Of a stretch of 64,000 nucleotides of DNA, positions 35,856-49,636 are shown piece by piece. The notes under the pieces were generated by a model. It saw nothing but the letters and a program-made list of their open reading frames with translations, was not told the DNA's origin and ran no database searches. Numbering within the stretch: position 1 is the stretch's first letter; every line of letters begins with the position of its first letter. Source of the stretch: Phlegmacium glaucopus (lineage: Eukaryota > Basidiomycota > Agaricomycetes > Agaricales > Cortinariaceae). Where the stretch lies: positions 240,929 through 304,928 of the forward strand of contig MU130710.1 in assembly GCA_015039465.1 (NCBI GenBank). The letters run 5' to 3'. A program made the position numbers and the translations under genes.

Positions 35856-38800
35856 TCACAAACCATCGATTTTTCCTGATACACTTTCCACTGCATCTTT
35901 CAATTTGAAGGACTCTTTTACGACCATGTCATTCTCATCTTCACTGCACTCAACAATGAATGTGGCAGTCTCGGCTGTGAACCCTATTGCAGATTATTTG
36001 AAATCAGCAAGATCGTAACAAAAGTCAGGTTTTTTTGGCCTCATACCTATTAGTTTTCCGCCCTGGGAACGCCATAGAGTTTCAGAGCAGGCAAGTGCAA
36101 AGAGGCGTACACGAGGATCTTCTGAACGGGTATGCATGAGAATGTTCATGTTGATGGATTTGAGCAGAGTGTCATCCGTGATGGTCTCCAATAATGCGCC
36201 AAAACACTCTTGTATCAATGGTTTTCCATCGGCAAAGTTCAACCTAATACAGACTTCGATCTGGCCGGTCAAGACGATTGATACTTGTCGCAGTTTGTCA
36301 TCACGCCAGAATGCTGATCTCTTTTTTTAATAGAGGGCATGAAATGAGGAAACAAAAATACGGACCACAGTCATCGAAGTTCAAGGCTCTCGTCAATGTT
36401 TGTATAACGCTTGACCATAGGGCGAAGTTGTCCGAAGTTGACGATGTGAATGCCTTCAAAATATCTGTGTATGGTTGAAGTAGGAAAGACATATATGGAA
36501 CCATCAAGCCCTACAAGACAAGTTGTAATTGTCATCTGCGAGAAAAAAAGATGAAGATTACCTTGAAGAAGTCTAGTAGAGCAATGTAGAGATGATTGAA
36601 AGTAATTCTGCGGGCATCATTCGCTGCATGTATTGATTAGACTGGCTGATGAATCGAGGATACATCAGAACGGCAACGCACCAGAATTGGTGGTAAACGC
36701 CCAGTCATAAAGGCGACGGAAGAGAGGTCTGAACACAGCCTCATTCAACTTGACCACGAGTTCTTTGAATGCTAAAATGACTCGGGTTTCCGCCTGTGCC
36801 ACCGCAAAATAACTCAGCGCACTATGGTTGAGGCCAACTCTGCAATATCACGTACCTTTTCATCAACATGACCAAAATCTAGCGCCTCTAGGAAGTTCTT
36901 AAAGTAGCTACGCAGATGCTCCATAACAGTAGAACGATCTGCATGTTGCAAAGCCCGTGCCACAACCTCGAAATATGCGGATATCCTAGTCTTATGCTCC
37001 GCATTAGGTGGAATGTGCTATCTCGAGATCTAAATGCTCACCGATTGCCCAGAAGGTTGCACAGTCAACCATATTTCCACCAACGTTGGAAGGAGCACCT
37101 TTGATGGAATCCTCTTGGCAATAGATTTCACCAGACTCGACATCATGGAGGATATGTGTGAAGGCTGGTCCATATGAAGGAGAACAACTTGTGTTACTTC
37201 GCCGCTACCCCAGAACGTTGGGATTGTAGTCAATAGACCGTGTAAAATAGAAAAGGCGTCTTCAAACAGCGCTACAGGTTAAACGACTGAGCAATGGCAG
37301 CCAACAGCCTTAAACCGTAGAAAAACTTACAATCGTCCTCCCCGCGCAGGATGGCAATGCTGTGAGAGATGATGGATCTGAAGAAGGGAATGATACGAGG
37401 ACCGAGTTTTGTGCTTTAAATGGATAAGCTATAAGTTCTTCACGCAAAAGGATAAACGTACGACATAGCTGCTAGTGCTCCCAGCGCCGCACCCGTACTT
37501 TGTTTTCCTTTACTAGCGGAAAGGGCATGAGGCACCAACTCCGCCATCGAGCCTTCCTCGCCCGAGCATAGTGTGGCAGCAATGGCTTTCAAAGCTCGGA
37601 AAGCACTCAGGACAACTGGGTCCTCCCCCTTATGGATCGCAAGCAGATTTTTGATTGAGACCAAGATCAGGGTAATCGGTTCAGCGATTTCTGATCTCAT
37701 CTTCACGGAAACATCTGGTAATCTGTTGCCGAGCAACTCCAGTGCCCCTGCTTGAATCTAAGATCACTCTAAGATAAGGTGTTGTATGAACTCCGGAGAC
37801 GAATTCAACCTACCTTGACATCTCCAGACTTAAGCATAGATTCCACAGACTCCATGAAATTTGCGACAGACATGCCACTTAAAAGCCTATTCATAGACAA
37901 ACGAGCAGCTTCAGAAATTTCGTCGACCTTGGTGTCATTTGTTTTTCCTCCTGTCAATGTAGCCAATGTAATGAGGGGGGCCATCACTGTACTGATTGGT
38001 TCTTCCTCTGATGAAGGAGATGTTCTTGGCTTCAGAGCATAACCAACGAAAAGGATCAGCGCCTGCGCACGCCGCTTCATGTTGGTCGATGGGGCAAGAG
38101 AGTGATCGCCATCCCTACGAAAGTTGATTTAAAGGATGATGAGAAGATGAAATTGTTTTCATACGTGGTGCTTTCCAAAAAGATCGGTTGAATTGAGTTT
38201 GGGTCTACGACATGATCTACTAGGCGCAGACTTTCATTCAGTATCTCTTTCGCAGTCTGTGCACATAAGATTAGCTCGAAATGTCAAGAGGAGAAAGAAC
38301 TAACATGTATTTGGAGGCTATAGCTGTTATGTTGAAATATTGACACCTGTAATGATAGTGTGTTTGGAACTTCAACTGCGGGCTGGCGTACAATACGATT
38401 GGCCATTTTTTCTAGCAAGAGCATAGTGACTGGAGCGAGGAAGTCTTTGGCACCAAGGACATCAACTAAGTGTGCAAAGAAACTAAGAGGAGGGGTGAGT
38501 TCAAATGTCATAGTTAAAAATCGATACAAACTTGTTGCGCCTATGACGTGGAATATGATTGGCAGCATCGGTGAAAACTCGAAGAAATTCCTTTGAAGCG
38601 ATGTATAAATCAATATGTTGTGTGTGAGCGAGTTTCAGAGATGATGCCATGACAGGCACAATTCCATCGATGGTCTACTTCCGAAGTCAGAGCAGTCAAT
38701 CTGTATATGATAAATATGTACCTGCTGGACGACTTTAAAGCTGTAAGTGTCATCCCGATGGAATACGTTTGACCCCATAAATGTGAAAACAGGCATGATA

Positions 38801-41800
38801 TTGTAAAGCACCGATTCTGGGGCCAAACGAGCCAAATTTGCCATTAACAGTAGAGCTTGATTGAAAGTTTGTGGATTGCCCGAAACTAGTGATGGAATCA
38901 AGATTTCAGTCGGCATTAAAGAAAAGTTCATATCATCACGGACCTCTGATGAGTTCGACGAGGATATCCAGTCTGATCACGCTCGGCGATAAGTTCGGAG
39001 CCTCCTAGATAGATCCTTTAAATGCAACATTATTAAAAGAAGAATGAACCCAATAAACCGTAATCTTGGAAGCTACGCTTTCCACCGCTGACATCAGCAA
39101 CTGCTCAATGTAGCTGACGTCGGCTTGTGCGGAGGGAAAAGATTGTACCACTTTGTTCAAGGTGTCGAGCAGACAAGAAATAAGGTCGAGAGAGCCTGGA
39201 AGAGACTTTGTTCCCAGTATCTCAACAAGAAGGCTCAGTCGAGGAAGGGTGTCATCGGAAGATCTAGAAATACATCAGCGCCATTCTGGTGAGCTTCAAC
39301 ATCATACTTACTCTGTTGTCATTGTTTTGGCCCGTTTGCTAGCACGCGGACTTGTGCTTATGGGCGCTGGGGCCAGTACTCCAAGGAGGTGTACAATCAG
39401 TGGTACGTCTACCAAGATGCTAGAAAGCAAATCCCTTGTAGATGACTGCTAGAATTGTGTTGTATCAAGTCAATTGATGCTGGCGAAGAATATCGAAGAA
39501 ACATACCCCCGAAGAAGTTTGCGAGCCAATTTCCAATAACACTTCGCAGGCCGCAATTTTCCGTTGTTGGTTTAAAGATGAGAACAAGCCATCCCGAACG
39601 ACATGCACAAGTGCTTGTCGGGTCGACTGCGGGGTTCCTGACGCAAGTAGGTTGATAAGGATGAGAAGCTTAGAGTTGAGGAAACAGTCCTACCAGCGCG
39701 GAGGTATGTTCGTAAAACTAACAAGAAAAGGTTCCACGCAGATGGATTCTCATTGAGATGAGCCGCAGCAGCAACATCGAAGCAGGATAACAACTGGATT
39801 GTCAACATTTCAGAGGATGCGACGAAGATATCTGTCGGTTGGGTAGAAGTCGCCTTTTCAGTCAAAGCCTGAATGGTAGGAAGGAGAATCTGGCTCCTTG
39901 CTCTATTGGGTATTGTGGCAATAGAATTGAGCAATCTGGTCCGCGCGAACTCAGAAGAGCAGGCATTTATATGCGAAAGCAGGTAACAAACGACGCCATG
40001 CTTATAACTAATATCATCATTGTAAGTGACAGTGAATATTTGAAGATTAAATAGCAATTACTCAGCATCTCTTTTTTTGTCGGATTTGGCTCGGATAAGG
40101 TGTTGTTCGTGAAAAGTTTTGAGATATGAAGGATCATTTGAGAAGTGATCACGATGTTCAACAAGAGCGTTTAAATATCGCTTTAAATCCTCCTGACCCA
40201 AATATTGAAGTGTCTCTGAAGATGCAGAATAGATATTCTCAGTAGATATTTTGAACGTGAGGCTTACTTACGTTCACTGTCACCATACACAGTGTCAAAT
40301 CGATATACCGAAGAGAGTCTACGACCGGACAATATCCATATACGGGAGATACATTCCAAAGCACCTTGACAAATTTGGGCATCAGAATCTTGCAATGCTA
40401 CCAAAAGCGGTGGGAGAATAGTTTGGAAGTCAACCCCATCGTCCTCCAATATATGCGCTTCCAAGAAGGCCGCAGCATGCAATAGAGTAACGCCTCTTGA
40501 TTCTTTTATAATTTCAGCATCGCTCGTGGACCAGATGCCAGCTAAAAACGCCAATGCGTCATCTTTGAAGTTAGTGAATAAGGCTTGGAGAAGTGTTGAT
40601 GCTAAAACGGGAAGAGTGGTCGACACATTGGCCAAATGATAGATCCTTCGCATAAGGTGTACATAGTAATGACCTCGATTCACAGACATCTAAGAAAAAG
40701 TCAATCGATATGAGCAGAGATAAATGATATAAATCAGATAAGCAGTCGTACAGAATTCGTTTCCATCAGCCAGTTGAGACTAAGATGACTAGGTCTAGCG
40801 ATCTGGGAGATGGCAGCGATGATTGCGATCTGTACGCAATGCAAAGCAGTCTTGCTGTTTGGCTTCATAATCACATATTTTGTGAACTTTTCAAACGATG
40901 AATTGGCAAATGACTAGATAGATTGTCAATATAAATTAGGGAACGGTCTTGGACGGAACTGACTTCAAGTGTATTCTGCCCCTGAGAAAAATCGTCAATT
41001 CCGGAAAGCTGTTCCAGCTTCATAGCATCGACTATTGTATGAGCAACTTCAAGCTGATGTTCACCCGATAACTTCCTGATAAGACCAAGACCAATCAAGT
41101 GACTCATCAATGAGATATAAGGGTTGGAGTCGGTCAGTTTCGACATTAAAGTGTCGAAGTGAGTAGAGAATCGGTCTGACGAGAGAATGTTTTCTGTCAA
41201 GAGAAGAAGGAATGAGTATTCACCATCATCATGTAAAGGAAAACGCACCAGCAATTTTTGCAGAGATACTCAAGTTTATCCGGTTCATGCCCTCTACTGA
41301 GTCGTCGCCTTCAGGCGTTTCTTCTGCCTTGACCAGTGCTGCACAACCAGCAAGCCAGTCGGTGACGCTCGTTCCAAGCGGCTGAGAAAGATCCTTTCCT
41401 ATAATTTCCCATACAAGTTCGGCAGTTTTTTGCCTCGGCCTGGAGAACAAAAGGAAAGGAAAGATAAATTGATGGAAGATCAGTTCCCGAATTGAGACAT
41501 CAGCAGTAGTCCAGAAGTGTGACGCGAGGTAAGTGAGATGTAATCGAAGAACATTGCGCTTGGGTTTAGCTGTAGCACCAATGGCCAGCGACAGTGACGA
41601 GATGTATGCCTGCGGATCTGAGGAGATGATTGGGGTAATGGTTGCTGGATTCTCATATAAGGCTTCCAAAATCAGGATATTGCTATCTTGAAGGCGAGAA
41701 AGGAGGGCATTCCGAATAGACTCCTTAATAGAGGCTCGAGGAGTGGTCGATGAATATCAAGGGAGGTCTACGTACCATGTTTTCGAGACTGGAAACCTTT

Positions 41801-43568
41801 TCTCCAGAAATTGATTTGGTTAACTCCTTCACAGCGATGAGCCGGACATTCACATCGGCACTGGAAGAGGCAAGGATCATGTCGATGTCTTCACGCCTGC
41901 TTGGCTGTCCTGACGCTGGATCCATCTTCATAAACATACTTTAATATGTTTTTAGAACGCTATATGGACAAAGAGTGTTACCATGGAGAGTGAAATGACC
42001 AGCTGTTCAACGGCGTCATTCACCGATTCATCAGCTTCAGACAAGGTCCCAGCAACTTTTTGTAGCACTGATGGGTGCCGTGGTTGGATTAGGGATAATA
42101 AACGGCGTCCTGTCATGACGGTCTGCGTTTCGGATGTGGGATTAAGGACATCTTTCATAAGTGAAGTCGTGAGCGCCACAATGACAGTGGATGGCATATT
42201 AGATGCTGCGATAATTTTCTCTAGCAATGTCACGGAAGCCTCATCCAACAACCTAAAAGATTCAGAATCAATCCAAGTCACCAAAAAAAAGTCATACCTT
42301 GGGGCTAAACATTTTACCAATGGACAAAGCATTCTCTCGCTTCCAGACCATGAAGCAGCAGAGACCAAGTCGTTGCCAATATTTCTGCAAACAGCTTTAA
42401 TATCACGACCCACCCGAACATAAATATGACTCACGGGATACGAAGAATAGCCTTCAACGTTTTATCGCTAAGCCTTTCAAGCTCATCTTGAGAATCACAC
42501 ATAGCCACTAGCGAGCTGATAAGCTGGTCTCCTCGAACCATATGGGCACATGCTACCATAGTGCTGACAATAACCTTCAAGGTGGACGTCGAAAATTGGT
42601 ATTTTTGGGATAGGGCTACAAGGAGGATGTAACTTCCGAGCTGAATAGAAATGCCCGTTTAGCTCTGTTTTTGCATTGAATTCTGCAAACTCACAATAGA
42701 ATCTTGAGAGGGTGTTGATGACTTTTGTTGCAGAGGTTCCAACAAAGCTGGCAAAAGATATGCCATCGTGCCTTCATCCAGCACTTTACTTCGCGTGATG
42801 AATTCGTGCAACGCTGCAGCATTAAATGCGAGTAAAACGCGATGCGAAAACCCATTTTTGATGGCTGTTGGGAGGAGGGACGTCACGAAACGCGCAAGCT
42901 CAGTGTTTTTCAACATTTCAGTAACGAGAGATACCCGAGGAAGTTTTTGACCAGCAGATTTGTAGGGAAGAAGGAAGCTCCATGTTGAATTGCGTCTTCG
43001 AAGGATATAGTCAACGGATAATCAAGTAAAAAATCCAATGCTATAGCATACTGAATATGTAAAATAGTAACCATTTTTGCAAAGTGGGGAGATTCATGGT
43101 ATGGAAGAAATAATGCGAGCGTGGCTTCGACATTGAATTCGTTGATTCTTTTGGACAAATCAGAACTTGCCAATGGAATCATGGTCAAAGCACTCACCTA
43201 AACCTCCTCACAAGCCATTCTAATATAGACGACGAAGGTGCCTCCATCAAATAAGGACTTAACTGTAACAAAAACTCCTCGATCGACTTGTCCAATTCCC
43301 TGCTAGCATCTGCCGAAAGTAAAGTCCGATCGGTCGACTTTGCGAGGTCAGAAAATAGAACGTCCTCGTATTTTGCTAAAGCAGGCTCAATGGAAGATAA
43401 ATGAATCAAAGAATTCACGCCTAAAGCGTGAATTGCCTCCAAGTCATGTTGGTCTGCTTCTCTTCCGGTAAAGAGGTAGGAAGACACTGGTTTTCGACGA
43501 GATCGATCAACCAAAAGAGCGGAATTTAGGGAAGCATTTTGTGCTAGTTGAGAGGCGAGACCAGACAT
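35856..43568 (-). CDS. UTP10: UTP10 (HEATR1/BP28), U3 small-subunit processome HEAT-repeat protein
   Basis: A very long alpha-helical HEAT-repeat protein of the t-UTP/UtpA subcomplex, needed for rDNA transcription and early 18S rRNA processing in the nucleolus. ATG 43568 starts MSGLASQLAQNASLNSALLV, then SYLFTGREADQHDLEAIHAL, the family's N-terminal signature, and LLQLSPYLMEAPSSSILEWL. A long series of helical exons covers the gene. The C-terminal BP28CT part ends MHTRSEDPRVRLFALACSET, then after an intron FTAETATFIVECSEDENDMV and SFKLKDAVESVSGKIDGL before TGA at 35858-35856. Length (7.7 kb, more than 15 exons) fits the about 2,000-residue family. The short piece ending near 35994 is only intron read-through. 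I see no lesion. Confidence 0.92.
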
Positions 43569-43707
43569 CGCCAACAGCTCAGAAACTAGCTGCCCACTTG
43601 AATTCAAAGATGCCAAAAAAAAAAAGGCACGTGATGCATAGACAATAATAAGCTCTACTTGTCCTTAGTCTCCGTTCACGCAGGAATGTAATCTAAGGCA
43701 TTGCTCA
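43569..43707. promoter_or_regulatory. 139-bp divergent promoter UTP10 / WRAP53-like, with E-box
   Basis: Only 139 bp separate the two start codons. An A-tract lies at 43613-43625 and the E-box CACGTGA at 43628-43634. With so little space the two genes must share core promoter elements. Confidence 0.55.
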
Positions 43708-45523
43708 ATGGAACTTACAGCAGCGGCCGACGTTTGGGCGCCAATCATCTATGATACTTCTAAACCACCAACCCTCGGTGCGACTCTCGACATTGAATCT
43801 GATCCCGAGTTCCTAAATAATTTCCCAAGAAACGCAAAATGGTCAGTGTGTCCTTCCCTGCAAATCATGATGCATCCTAAGATTTGTATCTTTTTCAGGT
43901 CCCCCGATGGCTCTGTTCTCCTTGCTCAATGCGAAAATAATACTCTTCAGGTCTTTGATACGTGAGCCACAACTACACTGCATCTCTTCTTCTACTAACC
44001 TTCGTGTCTTTCGAGGCCCAAATATACAGGTTCAATGAGTAGGCTACAATCTTATTCGAACAAAATTGCAAGGTAATAAATATCTTGCTCCATTCAGCCA
44101 TTTGCAAGACTGCACGATTGTTCAACCAACCGGCACCAATTCTTGATTTTATCTGGTATCCTACAGCGACGCCACTTGATCCTGCTTCCTTTTGCTTTAT
44201 CGCATCTGTGCGTGAATGCCCCGTCAAACTGCTTGACGCTTCGGACGGTCGAGTACGAATTCTTGTTATTTATTCGGGCACAAGTTTAATCAATACAATA
44301 TTGAGTAGCTTCGTGCGTCATATCGGATCGTTGACCATCGAGAACGACAGATTGCTCCGCATAGTTTGTCTTTCAATCCTACCGCGCACAAGTTGGTTCT
44401 GTTCAGATATTTCACGTTTACTTCTCATCATGTTCCATCCCAGACTCTATTGTGGTTTTGAAGATGCCATCGAAATTTTCGACCTTTCCCGTCCTGGAGA
44501 AGGGACTCGCCTACACACTACGCCATCTAAAAAGAGTAAAGACGGCCTGAAAGGTAACTTATTGAGGCCTACATTCTTGGATTTTAGCTTTACTACTATT
44601 TCGAAGGCATTATCTCTGCCATTACCTTCTCACCCTCATATAACGGCGAAGGATTCTTCTATGCTGCCGGAAGTTTCTCGCCTACGTCTTCCAACATTGC
44701 TATGTTTAGTGACCAACAAGAACATCCCCTCATGTTTGTTCAAGGTGGTCCTCGAGCAGGAGTTACGCAGGCAACTTCCATCTCGCACCAACACCTGGCC
44801 AATTTGAACTAATATCTATCCATTAGCTTCAATTTAATCCTACTAAACCTCATATATTGTATGCGGCCTATCGTGGGTCCGCAAATGGGTCAGTATATAG
44901 CTGGGATATTCGGTCACATATCGATTCCCCCCTAGAGATATTCACGGTGCCTTCAACAAAATCACATGAGTCGACAGGGCTGGCTAGCTATGAGACGACC
45001 AGGAACCAGAAAATGCGTTTTGATATCGATCCCTTTGGACAGCTTTTAAGCATAGGTGACCAGGTCAGGATAACTGCACGCACACGAAGACGTCCAATTG
45101 CTTAGATTGTGTTTCTAGGTTGGGAACATCTCTATTTTTGACCTTGCATATCCGGAAGTATTTGGCGACGAAGGGCATGAAGCATATGACATTAACGATG
45201 CTCAAGTTCGTGGCCCAAAATTGTGGTATAAAGCACACAATGGTGATACCATCCAATTGATCCTTTTCATGTCGATTGTTGAACTTTGGCTGGCTCATTT
45301 AGATGCTGTCGGCGCAACCGTTTTCCATCCTCTCATGCCCAGCCTCCTTTCAGGATCTGGGTCAAGACATTTTCTTGAGGATGACGATGACGACGACTCA
45401 AGCTCTGACGAAGAATCGACGCCTATCAATAATCAAGCTACAGTACGACGTAGAAAGCGACCACGACCGGTGACTGTTGATCCCTCTATCAAAATATGGG
45501 ATTTCGGACCGTCTGGTGCATGA
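43708..45523 (+). CDS. WRAP53/TCAB1-like WD40 protein (Swt21 family)
   Basis: A WD40 beta-propeller related to telomerase Cajal-body protein 1, which binds scaRNA/telomerase RNA in animals. ATG 43708. Exons read WSPDGSVLLAQCENNTLQVF, APILDFIWYPTATPLDPASF, CPVKLLDASDGR, SYRIVDHRERQIAPHSLSFN, LYCGFEDAIEIFDLSRPGEG, IISAITFSPSYNGEGFFYAA, GGPRAGVTQLQFNPTKPHIL and KLWYKAHNDAVGATVFHPLM. An acidic run (EDDDDDDSSSDEES) and a basic run (RRRKRPRP) precede the last blade (PSIKIWDFGPSGA). The phrase order DxxWYP, CPVKLLDA, SLxFN and LYCGF is family-specific. The intron at 44771-44826 needs a GC donor to keep GVTQLQF. In fungi the partner RNA or splicing factor is not known to me. Confidence 0.85.
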
Positions 45524-45736
45524 ATGCATGATAATAGCAACCCATGAGACTCGGAGGTCAGGTTTTGAAAGATGATGTTACCAATCCATTTGAAAGTCTT
45601 CCTTCGAATGTGAATTTCCAACCTGTATTGTGTCGAGACTCATTCTATAAGTAAATAAGTTCGTGAGCGTTTGGGCGAAGCCTCGGCTATATCCGACTCA
45701 ACTTGCCCGCGCCGATTCCCAAGCTCAATCCTCACG

Positions 45737-46590
45737 ATGTCTCCTGTTTATACCATAGGTCCTGAAGCATACTATAAAATATTCTTCCATGCCGCTAAAC
45801 ATCCCCACAAACCCGTTAATGGAGTTCTGCTCGGTAATCAACATCCAGGCAGTGCAGTTGAAATCGCAGACGCCGTACCTTTACTTCATCACTGGACAAG
45901 TCTCAGTCCCATGATGGAAATTGGTCTTGATCTGGTGCGATCCTTTGCGTTCGACTTACAGTGCTATGGAACTGAACGAATATTGATGTCTCAAGGCATT
46001 TCAGTACGCCGAATCTGTTGAAATGAAGGTTGTTGGGTACTATCAAGCATGCGAACGATTAGATGATACCGCGCTCGCTCCAGTCGGAGAGAAGGTAGCA
46101 AGCAAGATTAAAGCCCAATTCGAGGACGCCATTGCATTTGTGGTGCGTCAAACGTTCACTAAGCCTGTTTGCACCCCTGACCTTGTAATGAAAGATTGAC
46201 GGAGATAAGTTAGGAACCAGTGAAGCTGCCCTGATTGTGAGTTCCATTTCAAGTTCATGAAACATAGTTTCTTTTTTGACTTGTAATATAACGGAATTTC
46301 AAAGCCCTACTTCACCGCTCCATCTACATTGTCCTGGCAACCTGTACAAAGTGGTCCGCCAGCATTCACGTCAGGCTCGACTTTCCAACTTACGTCTTCT
46401 GATTTACCCAACCAAGCGGTGAAAATGGTTCGAGAACAGAACCTGCATTTTGCTTTTGGAGACTTTGACGATCATTTGGAGGATGTTACTATTGGTAAAG
46501 CCCCATTTTTAAAGGTCCTCTTCAAAAGGAAAATCACTGACTGCTTTGTATTTACTAGATTGGCTAAGAAACAAAGCATGCCTTCCTTAA
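45737..46590 (+). CDS. ER membrane protein complex subunit 8/9 (EMC8/9, MPN fold)
   Basis: EMC8/9 is a cytosolic subunit of the ER membrane complex, which inserts tail-anchored and multi-pass membrane proteins. ATG 45737 starts MSPVYTIGPEAYYKIFFHAA, then KPVNGVLLGNQ, EIADAVPLLHHWTSLSPMME, EMKVVGYYQACERLDD, and later ALIPYFTAPSTLSWQPVQ and HFAFGDFDDHLEDVTI. The last exon adds DWLRNKACLP and stops at 46588-46590. It lacks the JAMM metal ligands, as usual for this family. The first donor is most likely after GLDL (GTGCGA), because the alternative inside CTTACA breaks the frame. About 200 residues, normal for the family. Confidence 0.87.
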
Positions 46591-49500
46591 TGTCGTGAGA
46601 CTCGACTCGCACTCGTTGACTGCGATCTAACCTCGCAAGTATGTATCGGAGAAGAATTTACTGGAATTCTTGAAAGATATTGGCCTGTCTAGTCGCTCGG
46701 CGATAGCAAACTTTGACTTTGATCTTGAAGATGCAACCTTTATGTTGGCCATGAAGATGATACACCACACATTTCCATGCAGCAATGTGAATAGCAACAA
46801 GAAGTAATTTAACTTCTATTCCGGTGTTGTAGCCATAAAATGAGTAGTGAAAAAGATTTACTTCCTTGACATATCCAAGATATTTTCTGTTGTATCTTAG
46901 ATTTTAATAAATTGGAAACAAAAAGTAAAGAAAGAAGGAACACTTGAGTTAATATTTGACCATTCGGTTCAAGCAAGGTTGCGATGAGACTTGGATGAGA
47001 CGGCGTTTGGTGTTTCGAGTGGAGAAGAGGAAGCTAGCGACATATAGCCCCTTGCAATTGTCGACTGACCTTCCGGCGCCAGATCCTCTCGCCCCGAGCC
47101 AGACTCGTCGACGCAACACATGCTATCATCCAGGACGTATATAAAGTTGCGCTGCAGATAAAGCTGGCTGAGTGTGCGCCGTGGCAAGTTGTAGCTGGGC
47201 GCGTACTACATTAACTGTCCCATTCGCGCTTCAAGTTTATGTGACGCACTAATGGGGGACTAGACTCAGCCAGTCATTGCTACTACTTCAGTGTTCATTC
47301 ATGCCAATGCGAGTTTATTTGAAGTAAGCTTTGAGTGAGCTGCGCGCGGAATTCAAGCTAATTTACTCCAAACATAGTCTCCCATGGTCAGACTATAAGT
47401 ATATTTTTATTACCGAGAGAAACACTCATCTACGTAGACGTCCACTCAGGCCAACAAGCCTGCAGCTTGAGGGGCTTGATCTCCTCCGGAGTGAACCCCG
47501 CAATAGCTAGAGAAGTGGACTAGGATAGGCAGACCAATGCTTCTGAACGACATAGAGATTAGACCATTTACTCTTCATCAATGTGGATATGGTGCTAGAG
47601 TCGATACCTAAAAACAATCAAGAAAATCTCGATGTAGCAAGCGGAGGGGCTCAAGCCTCAAAGTTGTTTGGGTCAACATGAAGAAAGGGTGTTACAGTCT
47701 TCGCAGAGTAAGTACCGAAATCCGCGGACCTCGAAGCAATTGAACGTTGAACACTTGACTTGGAGCGCGAGTGGACTTCTTTAATGTTAACCCCAAAGCC
47801 CCGCGTGTCCTGGGTCGATGACAATAACGGATCGATCGGGCTCGTGATGATTGAAAGACGTACTGAGACGCACCAGAATTTGGACGGAAAACGCAAAGGA
47901 GGAAGCGAGTTGGGGTCGAATAAGAGAAGGGATAATGGAAACGAAAGACTGGCGCTAGGCGCACGATTTTTGTGCCGGATTCCCAGCGATTCACGAGCTT
48001 TCTTATGAAAATAGGCTAGTATCTAGATGCAGAGTAGACCAATAAGCCCAGTAAGCATCATTGCACTTCCTTCATAATTACTTTGGAGATTGATTTGGTG
48101 CTACGACCCGACGTGACACCTAGGGCCATAAATGGCTCAGACCTAACACTCATCTGAGAGATGGTCGATTCTATATTCGTGGCGGCGACAAAGGCCATCT
48201 ATATCAAGGTTGGGAAATCTTTGATGATTCGTCGAGTATATCACAAACATTTGAATAGTCCATCCGTCACCACAATGTACTGATTGGAAACCCAAGGAGT
48301 GGGCGCGAGTTGATGACAACATATATATGAGAGCGGAAATGAGCCGCAAAAGGGAGAGTGATAATCACTACTTATGTAAATAAAATTATAGCTGCGACGA
48401 AAGACTACACACATACCCGAGTCCATCGGAGAGCTCCAAACATAAGAGACACTTTCCAAAATCTGTACGGCGTCTCTTCCAAGGTGCCAGTACAAGCTGC
48501 GGCGTTTCGAGAAGCGGTGATATCCTTTTCACGCCTGATTGCCATGCGTTCTGGGATCTGCACCCCTTCATGATGCATATTATTATTGTGATAAAGAACA
48601 TGGGTACCCAGGTTTCATCGCGGTTAGATGAGATGAATGAATCAGATAACGCCAGAACGAACCTCAAATGAAATTAACAGTAAACTGACCGTAGGGCAGC
48701 TTTTATGAGTTCGACAGATTCATATTTTCAGCCCGCGTGCCCGAAGGACGAGAAATCGCAGACCAACGGCAGGAATAACGTACATAATTAATCACAGCAT
48801 TGCACGGAGAATTTCATTACTGTAATGGGTGTCATCCGTCTGCTGCAGGTTAAAGTTATGTAACAGGGTTTGGGAAATGTCCGGCCCATCATAACGCACC
48901 GTCACAGTGGGTTTTGCATTCGAGCTTACCTAACACTCGGAGCGATCGAGGGGCAATCAAAGGGCAACAAATAACTTCGAATCTCAAACTTTGGGCTGAT
49001 AACCTGGACCTGGATCTGGTCAACAACCACCGTCTGGCGGTCTGTTCGTTCGGTTATGTTGACCACTTTTGAGTCACCTCATTCCTTCCCAAGTTACGTT
49101 TTCGAAATCCTTACCTATTTTGTTTTTATTTTGATGCCCCTTTGACAGACCTTGTGAGGTATAGGTAGTATATTGTACTGACTAATGGACTTATGTCTAT
49201 TTTCCAGAGGTCGCCGTTATTCCTGGAACAATCGGCTATTCTGGCATATATCTCTGATTCTCGCTAGCCAGCGCTGCTCCACTAAGAGGCATTATTTCCA
49301 CTTCAAATGGCCCAGTGTATCTACTTAGGTCCTCATAAACCAGAAACTCCCTCAAGCTAAGCGGGGTGACTATTACTGATTGTATCTTCATAACCCTAAA
49401 ATTTGTGCCTCTGGTCCCCAATTTAACGCTCTCGAGACCATCATGCTTACGACAACATTTCATATCCGTAAAAGCTTGCTTCCGTGACCTTTTTGGGTCA

Positions 49501-49636
49501 GTGCTATGTTCCCATCGGATTGCATACAAGCCATGTAAGATGACTGACGTAGAGTGGATCTTCACTAAAAAATTACCGCCCCTTTTAAAAATCCACTCCA
49601 ACGACCATTTTCTCCCTTACCTTCCTCCACCAGACT
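46591..49636. other. About 3 kb without a supportable gene
   Basis: Only short, overlapping, motif-free frames appear on both strands (for example minus-strand frames around 46969-47187 and 47651-47994). There are no clear exon-intron chains, recognisable transposon proteins or long repeats. Confidence 0.5.

Noticed and set aside
47651..47994. Overlapping frames on both strands near 47.7-48.0 kb
   Set aside because: No motifs and no consistent splice sites; opposite-strand overlap typical of chance frames.
49236..49601. 121-codon minus-strand frame upstream of the Cys-rich gene
   Set aside because: No recognisable domain or exon partners; overlaps the likely promoter of the forward gene.
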